Of a stretch of 9,485 nt of DNA, positions 1 to 5,007 are shown in pieces. The notes under the pieces are model-generated. The model was not told where the DNA came from, ran no database searches, and was given only the letters and a program-made list of their open reading frames with translations. The stretch lies in assembly GCA_026416655.1 (NCBI GenBank), contig JAOAES010000137.1:1-9485 (forward strand), given 5' to 3'. A program made the position numbers and the translations under genes. Within the stretch, counting starts at the first letter, position 1. Every line of letters begins with the position of its first letter. The stretch is from Fimbriimonadales bacterium (GTDB lineage: Bacteria; Armatimonadota; Fimbriimonadia; Fimbriimonadales; GBS-DC).

Positions 1-1700
1 TGTTTCCAGCGGAGTACATCGGGAAAGCCCTGATCGAGACATATAACGACGCGCTCTTTCAACCCTAAAGCGTTATAAGCCTTCGCAATATTCAAGAGCA
101 GCTTCGCGCGCCGCGGTGAGGGAGTCCACTGCAACGCGATAACGTAAAGGCTCTCCAGCTGTCCTAATATTTCCCCTCGTGAGCGACGGGACCCCCAACT
201 CGTTGGGCTATTCGCGAGGATCCATGCCTCGTTGATGAGTTGGTCTTGATGCATTGTATATAAGTCTTCGCGTGTAAACGGCTTTGCAGGTTGCTCTATC
301 GCGACTTGTCCGCCTTGTGGCTCCAACGCTGCCCCCGCAAACGAAGCGTATATGAGCCTTAGCCGCTGCGCAGCAGGATTATCCTCCGGAAGCCGCGTCA
401 GCCAAGAAATTATGGATTGATAGTTGTAGTTTGTTGGATCGTATAGGGCGAGAATCAAGTGGGGTTCCGCCTCTTCTATTTGGTTCAACTCAAGGAGCGC
501 TAAGCCAATCAAATAGTGAATCTGTGCAAGGCGGTCGGGAGGGGTGTTAAGCGGCGGATCCAGCTCCACCGCGCGCAGGCTATTGAGTAGATCCTGTGCA
601 GTGAGAAACCGTTTCTGATCCCAGAGGATGTCCATATAATCGGGAGGTCTCGATGAGCAAAGACAGGGTGGATAAATTTCACTATAGGGCAAGAGTTCAC
701 GCAGAGCTTGCCGGAGGAAAGGCTCAACCTCGGCGGAACAGTCTTTCTCGGAGGAATTCGTCCTTGCCAGACTGTAAGCTAACCATCGCAAGATAGCGGC
801 TCGGAGCACTGGATCGCTCTCAGGGATTAGCATCGCGGCTTGGTACGCCTCGTTGTACCTCTTATTGCTAATCAACGCCTCCGCCATAGATTGGTAGTAG
901 GACGATTCCTCATCGCTGAGGGGGGTAGGGTAGTAGAGATAGCGACCAATCCAACACATTTTCAGGTATGGAGCTTCATAGAAGCCATTCTTAAAAAATT
1001 TATAAACAATATTAGTGCATATTTCTGGTCTCGATGAAATCGATTCGCAAAGCGCGCGTTGTAGCAGGTTGTATGCCTCTGCGTGCTCGCCTCGTTGTAG
1101 GTAGCGCTCTGCCGCTTCCGCCAGAATTGGCGCGCGATACAATACCAGCGAAGGAGATGAGAGCGCCCCCTGCGCATACCAGTCAGGTTCTCTAAATCGG
1201 GCGAGCAGCGCACATGCATCGCCCGACTGAATTGGGTCGCGGCGCAGCGACTCACGCGCCGCCTGCATAGCAGCGATGATAACGGGGTCAGCTGGTTCTT
1301 TGACGCCGAACGGTCCAGGCGGCGAGGTTTCGACATCCATATGATCGACCTTCGTCTGCATTTCGGGACAAATTTGATTCACAATGGGCGAGGTCAGCAA
1401 GGCTCGCACCAACGCCGCCAGTTTGTAAACCTCTTTCTCGTTGATGGCGACCATCAGCGCCTCATAGTAGACGGCGCGCGCTTCCTCGTAGCGTTCCAGC
1501 CTCACCAGCCCGTCCGCGATGTAGTGCAACGCAAATGCGCGTTCGTAGGGGTCTTCAAGCGTGCGCGCGATTCGCCACGCCTCCTGCAAGGTTTGCCATG
1601 CCTCCCGATTCGGGGCGTCCGCTGTCGAAATCGCTGCCGTCAAGAGGCACGCCATCCCAATCAACCCCAACTTGATACCTGTTTTTGTTGCTAAACGCAT
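1..1700 (-). CDS. Secreted TPR-repeat protein of unknown function (3' end outside window)
   Basis: An uninterrupted frame of 566 codons starts at an ATG complementary to 1698-1700 and runs off position 1, so the protein is C-terminally incomplete. The Shine-Dalgarno sequence GAGGAAG lies about 6 bases before the ATG. Residues 1-29 look like a signal peptide: basic residues (R2, K6, K10), a hydrophobic stretch at 11-24, then small residues suited to signal peptidase I. The cysteine at 18 is not in a convincing lipobox. The rest is mainly alpha-helical with several TPR-like helix pairs, at about 38-82, 193-217, 270-312, 391-420 and 531-557, each with the usual small/aromatic pattern (for example AERYLQRGEHAEAYNLLQRA). 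TPR proteins mediate protein contacts. No catalytic domain is visible, so the role is unknown; an exported scaffold is an inference. Base composition becomes AT-rich in the middle (around 965-1040), unlike the GC-rich neighbours. Confidence 0.85.
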   Translation of the reverse strand, partial: MRLATKTGIKLGLIGMACLLTAAISTADAPNREAWQTLQEAWRIARTLEDPYERAFALHYIADGLVRLERYEEARAVYYEALMVAINEKEVYKLAALVRALLTSPIVNQICPEMQTKVDHMDVETSPPGPFGVKEPADPVIIAAMQAARESLRRDPIQSGDACALLARFREPDWYAQGALSSPSLVLYRAPILAEAAERYLQRGEHAEAYNLLQRALCESISSRPEICTNIVYKFFKNGFYEAPYLKMCWIGRYLYYPTPLSDEESSYYQSMAEALISNKRYNEAYQAAMLIPESDPVLRAAILRWLAYSLARTNSSEKDCSAEVEPFLRQALRELLPYSEIYPPCLCSSRPPDYMDILWDQKRFLTAQDLLNSLRAVELDPPLNTPPDRLAQIHYLIGLALLELNQIEEAEPHLILALYDPTNYNYQSIISWLTRLPEDNPAAQRLRLIYASFAGAALEPQGGQVAIEQPAKPFTREDLYTMHQDQLINEAWILANSPTSWGSRRSRGEILGQLESLYVIALQWTPSPRRAKLLLNIAKAYNALGLKERVVICLDQGFPDVLRWK

Positions 1701-1845
1701 TTTTGCTTCCTCGCTATCATTGTTTTGTTGAAGTCACTTGCGTAGAAAACGACGATTCAACGGGTTTTTCGTTTCAGGGCAGCAGACGACCTCGGCGTAG
1801 CAAGAAAAAAGCGGGAAACAAGGGGGCATTGGACACAAATACTAC

Positions 1846-1922
1846 TGGCGCGCCCGGAGGGATTCGAACCCCCGACCCCCAGATCCGAAGTCTGGTGCTC
1901 TCGTCCGCTGAGCTACGGGCGC
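1846..1922 (-). tRNA. tRNA-Arg (anticodon TCG), CCA encoded
   Basis: Read on the minus strand, this 77-base gene folds as a complete cloverleaf. The acceptor stem is GCGCCCG/CGGGCGC with discriminator G followed by an encoded CCA. The D arm begins TAGCTCAGC. The anticodon stem CCAGA/TCTGG closes the loop CTTCGGA, which places anticodon TCG at 1886-1888. The T arm has the standard GGTTCGAATCC core. It reads CGA and, by wobble, other CGN arginine codons. It lies 6 bases downstream of tRNA-Pro and is probably co-transcribed with it. No hairpin terminator with a T-run is evident just after it; a T-rich stretch (complement of 1805-1810) lacks a stem. Confidence 0.97.
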
Positions 1923-1928
1923 AGGTCA

Positions 1929-2006
1929 TGGTCGGGGCGCCCGGACTCGAACCGGGGACCTCTACCACCCCATGGTAGCGCGCTAACCATACTGCGCCAC
2001 GCCCCG
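1929..2006 (-). tRNA. tRNA-Pro (anticodon GGG), CCA encoded
   Basis: On the minus strand this 78-base gene has acceptor stem CGGGGCG/CGCCCCG, discriminator A and an encoded CCA. The 5' C with discriminator A is typical of bacterial proline tRNAs. The anticodon stem CTACC/GGTAG encloses the loop ATGGGGT, giving anticodon GGG at 1969-1971, which decodes CCC and CCT. The T arm contains GGTTCGAGTCC. It is the first gene of a two-tRNA unit, with the -10 box ending 9 bases before its 5' end. Confidence 0.97.
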
Positions 2007-2015
2007 ACAGCGTGT

Positions 2016-2043
2016 ATTATACCTCAAACGCCTGCGAATGCAA
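2016..2043 (-). promoter_or_regulatory. Promoter of the tRNA-Pro/tRNA-Arg pair
   Basis: On the minus strand a TTGCAT -35 box (2038-2043) and a perfect TATAAT -10 box (2016-2021) are separated by 16 bases. The -10 is preceded by TGAGG, an extended -10 context shared with other promoters in the window. Transcription would start a few bases before the tRNA-Pro 5' end at 2006. Confidence 0.8.
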
Positions 2044-2102
2044 GGTCTTTCAACGCAGCGCGGTCGATGCTCCACAGGCGATAACGCGGCGTTCGCCCAC
2101 CG

Positions 2103-2113
2103 ATTGGTATAAT
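2103..2113 (+). promoter_or_regulatory. -10 promoter element directly upstream of the peptidase gene
   Basis: ATTGG-TATAAT occupies 2103-2113, with the perfect -10 hexamer at 2108-2113 and only 7 bases before the ATG at 2121. No Shine-Dalgarno sequence fits between. The expected transcription start falls at or next to the A of the ATG, so the mRNA is predicted to be leaderless. No good -35 box is seen about 17 bases upstream. Confidence 0.65.
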
Positions 2114-2120
2114 AACCGCC

Positions 2121-3257
2121 ATGACCGAAATCCCTATCCAGAACGACCGTCTGGTGCAGTTGTTTACGACCCTGTGCGAGATTAACTCTCCGCCGCGGCA
2201 GGAGCGCGCGGTGGTGGAGTATGTGAAGGGCTTCCTGTGCGGGCTGGGGCTGGAACTACGCGAAGATAACGCGGCTGAAGCCGTCGGCGGCGACGCCAAT
2301 AACCTCGTCGCCACGCTGCCCGCCAACATCACCGGCGCGCCCAAAATCTTCTTCAGCGCACACTTCGACACCGTCGAGCCGAACCCGAACCTGAAAATCA
2401 TCATTCAGGACGGCGTCATCAAGACCGACGGAACCAGCATTCTCGGCGCAGACGACAAGGCGGGCATGAGCGCGATTCTGGAAGCCATCCGAATCGTGGT
2501 GGAAAACAACCTGCCCCATGGACAAATCCAGCTTCTGCTCACGGTCTGCGAAGAGATTGGATTGCGCGGGGCGCGCGCCTTAGACCTTGACCTGGTGGAT
2601 AGCGACTTCGGCTTCGTTTACGATACCGGTCCGCCCATCGGTACCGTAATCACGCAGACGCCGACGCACGACACGCTGCATGTCCGCCTGCTCGGCAAGC
2701 CCGCCCACGCAGGCGTAGAGCCTGAGAAAGGCATCAACGCCATCCAAATCGCTGCCCACGCAATTAGTCAGATGAAGCTCGGACGCATCGACGAGGAGAC
2801 CACCGCCAATATCGGCTCCATTCACGGCGGACAGGCAACCAACGTCGTTTGCCCTGAGGTGGTCATCACCGCAGAAGCCCGCAGTCTTAATCGTGCCAAG
2901 CTGGACGCCCAGGTGGGACACATGGTCTATCTGTTCGAGCATGCGGCGCATCTCTACGGCGGGGAAGCCATTATTGAGATTGACCGCCATTACGAGGGCT
3001 ACACGCTGACCGAAGACGACCCGCCTGTGCAGGTGGTGCGTCGTGCATTGAAACGGTTGGGCATGGACGCGCCGATGCGCCCGACGGGCGGCGGTTCAGA
3101 CGCCAACGTGTTCATCGCGCGCGGTCTGCCCTGCTGCGTCGTCGGCACAGCCCACCAGAAAATCCACACCCACGAAGAGTTCGTGCGGATAGAGGACCTC
3201 GCGAAAAGCGTCGACCTGACCCTCGCGATTATCCGAGAGGTAGCGGAGATGCGATGA
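2121..3257 (+). CDS. M20-family zinc peptidase, peptidase T-like
   Basis: The 378-residue product has the full set of M20 metallopeptidase motifs. They are H81 and D83 in SAHFDTV, bridging D111 in GADDKAG, catalytic E144 and metal-binding E145 in CEEIG, D168 in VYDTG, the lid-domain KPAHAG (H196), GGGSDANVF near 323-331, and the last metal-binding histidine H349 in KIHTHEEFV, which aligns by eye with the HGKHEFV region of peptidase T. The family hydrolyses short peptides, or less often other amide substrates, using two zinc ions in the cytoplasm. No signal peptide is present. The length suits PepT-like proteins (about 370-410 residues). The start is supported by the -10 box only 7 bases upstream, implying leaderless translation. 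The last codons overlap the CBS gene by 4 bases (ATGA). An aminoacylase or carboxypeptidase specificity cannot be excluded. Confidence 0.92.
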   Translation: MTEIPIQNDRLVQLFTTLCEINSPPRQERAVVEYVKGFLCGLGLELREDNAAEAVGGDANNLVATLPANITGAPKIFFSAHFDTVEPNPNLKIIIQDGVIKTDGTSILGADDKAGMSAILEAIRIVVENNLPHGQIQLLLTVCEEIGLRGARALDLDLVDSDFGFVYDTGPPIGTVITQTPTHDTLHVRLLGKPAHAGVEPEKGINAIQIAAHAISQMKLGRIDEETTANIGSIHGGQATNVVCPEVVITAEARSLNRAKLDAQVGHMVYLFEHAAHLYGGEAIIEIDRHYEGYTLTEDDPPVQVVRRALKRLGMDAPMRPTGGGSDANVFIARGLPCCVVGTAHQKIHTHEEFVRIEDLAKSVDLTLAIIREVAEMR

Positions 3258-3703
3258 TGCGCGTCCTGGAGTTCGTCGACACCCACGCGCCCTATCTGAG
3301 CGAGCAGTCCACCCTGCAAGATGCGGTGGACAAGCTGGATTTGTACAAAGCCACGACCTTACCTGTGCTGAACGAGGAGGGCGTCGTCATCGGGCTGATT
3401 ACCGAGCGTCAGGTGTTCGACGCGCTCTACGCAGAGTGGCAGGCGGCGGCGCGGCAGGTGCCCGCGCCGCGCCTCGCACCGTTCCACCCGTACGCACACG
3501 CCCGCAAAGACCGCCCGATTACACAGTGGATGACCCCTGAACCGCCCGTTCTTAGCGAACACGCCCCCATCGAGGAAGCCGTCGCGCTGATGCTCCAACA
3601 CGGTCTGGATACGCTCCCTGTGCAGGGCGAAGGTAAGTTCATCGGCACCGTGCGACTCATCGACTGCTGCCAGGCAATCCTGGAGACTGTAGCGTCGGAC
3701 TGA
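3254..3703 (+). CDS. Two-CBS-domain protein
   Basis: The 149-residue protein consists almost entirely of two CBS motifs. The first covers about residues 12-60 (TTLPVLNEEGVVIGLITE), and the second about 88-145 (MTP...LDTLPVQ...FIGTVRLIDCC), joined by a proline/arginine-rich linker at 61-87. CBS pairs form a Bateman module that usually binds adenine nucleotides or related ligands and regulates a partner. No catalytic domain is attached. Translation is coupled to the upstream peptidase by an ATGA overlap. Two adjacent ATG codons (3254 and 3257) are possible starts, with GGAG at 3245-3248 serving either. The coupling suggests it is made in proportion to the peptidase; direct regulation of that enzyme is inference only. 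It ends 27 bases from the convergent hydrolase gene, with no clear terminator between. Confidence 0.9.
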   Translation: MMRVLEFVDTHAPYLSEQSTLQDAVDKLDLYKATTLPVLNEEGVVIGLITERQVFDALYAEWQAAARQVPAPRLAPFHPYAHARKDRPITQWMTPEPPVLSEHAPIEEAVALMLQHGLDTLPVQGEGKFIGTVRLIDCCQAILETVASD

Positions 3704-3730
3704 CGCCGCGAGCAACTCCCATCGAGACGT

Positions 3731-4438
3731 TCAAGCGATGCTAATCGCCTCGCCGGGCTTCAGCGCGAGAATCTCCAATCCCGGGATATCGCGAGCCGCT
3801 TCGCGCAGCTGGTCGGGCGTTCCCGTCAGCAGGGGGAAAGTGCCCCAGTGCATCGGGATAACACGCTTGACGCCAAGCAGTTTGATGGCATATGCCGCTT
3901 CGCGCGGTCCCATCGTGAACACATCGCCAATCGGCAGCATCGCAATCTGCGGCTGATAGAGTTCCCCGATGAGCTTCATATCGCCGAACACGCAGGTGTC
4001 GCCCGCATGGTAGAGCGTTAGCCCGTTTTCAAGCCGAACGATATAGCCAGCTGGATCGCCCAGATAGATAATCTGTCCGCCTTCCTCGCTGCCGCTGCTG
4101 TGAAAAGCGTTCACCATCGTAACGGCAACCCCGTCGATGACCACGCTACCGCCCTTATTCATCGGCTGCACCTTCTGCACGCCATGCCGAGCGAGGTAGA
4201 GGTACATCTCGAAAATACAGGCGACGGTCGGCTGATAGGCTCTCGCGATAGCGACGGCGTCGGCGCAGTGGTCAGAGTGTCCATGCGTAATCAGCATGAT
4301 GTCGACGCCGGGCAGTTGCTTAGCATCGTCGGGGCAGGCAGGATTGCTCTGAACCCACGGATCGATTAGGATGCGTTTTCCGTTCGGCGAGGTAATCAGA
4401 AAAGTGGAATGTCCCAACCATCGAATCTGTGTTTGCAT
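3731..4438 (-). CDS. Metal-dependent hydrolase, UPF0173 / YtkL-type metallo-beta-lactamase fold
   Basis: The 235-residue product shows the metallo-beta-lactamase signature THGHSDH (51-57), preceded by ILIDPW (23-28). Further metal ligands are likely H113 in AFHS, D147 in HAGDT and H197 in MHWGTFP. The pattern IRWLGHSTFLI at the N-terminus and PMHWGTFP near the C-terminus are characteristic of the UPF0173 group of presumed cytoplasmic hydrolases, whose natural substrate is mostly unknown. The frame is open further upstream, to 4555, but the start at 4438 is chosen because GGAGGT lies 7 bases before it and because family members begin this way. The upstream extension runs into a structured non-coding repeat. 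The gene converges on the CBS gene and has its own promoter-like site just upstream. Confidence 0.9.
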   Translation of the reverse strand: MQTQIRWLGHSTFLITSPNGKRILIDPWVQSNPACPDDAKQLPGVDIMLITHGHSDHCADAVAIARAYQPTVACIFEMYLYLARHGVQKVQPMNKGGSVVIDGVAVTMVNAFHSSGSEEGGQIIYLGDPAGYIVRLENGLTLYHAGDTCVFGDMKLIGELYQPQIAMLPIGDVFTMGPREAAYAIKLLGVKRVIPMHWGTFPLLTGTPDQLREAARDIPGLEILALKPGEAISIA

Positions 4439-4445
4439 CGTACCA

Positions 4446-4466
4446 ACCTCCGTCGATAGGATACCC
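4446..4466 (-). promoter_or_regulatory. Promoter -10 and Shine-Dalgarno of the UPF0173 hydrolase
   Basis: On the minus strand, GGG-TATCCT (hexamer 4458-4463) matches the GG-TATnnT pattern of other -10 sites here. It is followed by GGAGGT (4446-4451), a strong Shine-Dalgarno 7 bases before the ATG at 4438. The start point would lie about at the ribosome site, so the leader is very short. No -35 box is recognisable. Confidence 0.45.
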
Positions 4467-4476
4467 GTTTGGGCGT

Positions 4477-4580
4477 GGGGGCTTCTACGAAAGTCCTCCC
4501 CGTCTAAACGAGACGAAAGCAAGCGTCTTCTCTCGCAAGCGTCGCCGGAGAGCAACGCGAGACGGTATTCCGAAGCCCCC
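4477..4580. repeat. Structured non-coding element: nested multi-branch inverted repeats
   Basis: Four perfect complementary pairs nest without crossing: GGGGGCTTC (4477-4485) with GAAGCCCCC (4572-4580); CCGTCT (4500-4505) with AGACGG (4560-4565); and, inside these, AGACG (4511-4515) with CGTCT (4524-4528), and CTCTC (4530-4534) with GAGAG (4548-4552). A 9-bp direct repeat, GCAAGCGTC, occurs at 4519 and 4535. As RNA from either strand this would fold as a closing helix, a second helix and two hairpins. It could be a structured RNA, a leader element of the hydrolase gene, or a small non-autonomous mobile element. Strand and function are not determined. Confidence 0.55.
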
Positions 4581-4584
4581 CTGA

Positions 4585-4683
4585 TTATTTAGCCACGCTA
4601 AATTCTGCGCTACCCCCCCCACCCCTCTGAACTCAAAACAAATGTCTACACCGATTAGCGCAGTCCTTAGCATCGCTAAATAA
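4585..4683. repeat. 99-bp imperfect inverted-repeat element (MITE- or REP-like)
   Basis: Arms of 28 bp (4585-4612 and 4656-4683) match at 23 of 28 positions when one is reverse-complemented. Both contain TTATTTAGC, GCTAA and CTGCGCTA in order. They enclose 43 bp with an 8-C run and CCCCTCTGAACTCAAAA. Each arm itself holds a small palindrome, TTTAGC-CAC-GCTAAA (4588-4602) and TTAGC-ATC-GCTAA (4667-4679), so the structure is symmetric at two scales. No transposase is nearby and no clear target-site duplication is seen. Confidence 0.5.
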
Positions 4684-4717
4684 ATGAACCTGACCCGAAA
4701 ACCAGCCCCTCCCAAAA

Positions 4718-4737
4718 CACACCGCCGCACACCGCCG
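4718..4737. repeat. Two tandem copies of CACACCGCCG
   Basis: CACACCGCCG occurs twice head-to-tail. The 10-bp unit is about one helical turn. It lies between the two inverted-repeat elements and may be simple slippage or a paired protein-binding site; nothing in the sequence decides this. Confidence 0.4.
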
Positions 4738-4751
4738 CCCCAACGCCTCAC

Positions 4752-4808
4752 TTGCGCTAATCCTCCCAATTTCCCCTCTGAGTTCAAAATCGAGGGGGGG
4801 TAGCGCAA
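4752..4808. repeat. 57-bp inverted-repeat element related to 4605-4663 in opposite orientation
   Basis: Perfect 8-bp ends TTGCGCTA (4752-4759) and TAGCGCAA (4801-4808) bound a core containing CCCCTCTGAGTTCAAAAT and a 7-G run. Read in reverse complement it aligns with the inner part of the 4585-4683 element: GCGCTACCCCCCC, then TTGAACTCA (left copy: CTGAACTCA), then GATTAGCGCA at almost the same spacing (44 against 46 bases). It appears to be a second, inverted and diverged copy. Confidence 0.5.
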
Positions 4809-4856
4809 AGCGTGCGTTCAAAATTTTCGTCAATTGATAAGAAGTGGGCAAACCCC

Positions 4857-4888
4857 TTGACAAAGGGGGGGGTGAAGTGAGGTAAGCT
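4857..4888 (+). promoter_or_regulatory. Candidate promoter with consensus TTGACA, upstream of the DUF255-like gene
   Basis: A perfect -35 hexamer TTGACA (4857-4862) is followed by TGAGG-TAAGCT (4878-4888), giving a long 20-base spacer that contains eight consecutive Gs (4865-4872). The -35 sits within a hairpin-capable palindrome, CCCCTT-GACA-AAGGGG (4853-4868). Transcripts from here would carry a leader of roughly 35 or 110 bases depending on which start codon is used. The unusual spacer lowers confidence. Confidence 0.5.
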
Positions 4889-4990
4889 ATACCGTAGCAT
4901 TCGCCCCTAAGAGACTGTTCAAGCGGTGTGTGGGCGAATTCACTTGCTCTGGCAGAGCCGCCGTTCACGAATATCTCCTATACGTTCCCT

Positions 4991-5001
4991 TGCGGTATAC
5001 T
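4991..5001 (+). promoter_or_regulatory. Proximal extended -10 element of the DUF255-like gene
   Basis: TGCGG-TATACT (hexamer 4996-5001) ends 6 bases before the GTG at 5008, and no Shine-Dalgarno sequence is present. It matches the -10 context of the tRNA, peptidase and methylase genes. If active it would produce a leaderless mRNA beginning at the GTG. This helps choose 5008 over the in-frame upstream GTG at 4930. Confidence 0.5.
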
Positions 5002-5007
5002 TTTCGT

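Larger units (their letters stand above)
4439..4929. other. Long intergenic region without a credible gene
   Basis: This stretch separates the divergent hydrolase and DUF255-like genes. Short open frames exist on both strands, but they translate repeats and homopolymer runs and have no recognisable domain or start signal. Instead it holds a folded element (4477-4580), two related inverted-repeat elements (4585-4683 and 4752-4808), a 10-bp tandem duplication (4718-4737) and a promoter (4857-4888). Between about 4605 and 4790 the plus strand is markedly C- and A-rich and G-poor. Confidence 0.8.

Noticed and set aside
840..1694. Open frames on both strands (840-1037 plus, 962-1336 minus, 1341-1694 plus)
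   Set aside because: They are other-frame readings of the long minus-strand TPR gene, which runs unbroken through the region with a Shine-Dalgarno and signal peptide.
1727..1761. GTTGAA...TTCAAC inverted repeat upstream of the TPR gene
   Set aside because: The arms are 6 bp with a 23-base gap, which is expected by chance, and no -10 or -35 box is associated.
1797..1845. Rho-independent terminator after the tRNA pair
   Set aside because: A T-run exists on the minus strand (complement of 1805-1810), but the preceding sequence does not form a stem.
1685..1978. Plus-strand open frame of 97 codons and an overlapping minus-strand frame (1774-1968)
   Set aside because: They cross both tRNA genes. 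The peptides GGIRTPDP and APGLEPGT are the well-known false translations of tRNA T-arm sequence.
4439..4555. N-terminal extension of the UPF0173 hydrolase to an ATG at 4555
   Set aside because: The extra 39 residues read through the structured repeat and the promoter-like site, while the ATG at 4438 has GGAGGT at ideal spacing and the family's normal N-terminus.
4485..4968. Minus-strand frames of about 107 and 111 codons in the intergenic region
   Set aside because: Their translations follow repeat arms and C/G runs, have no ribosome site, and resemble no family.
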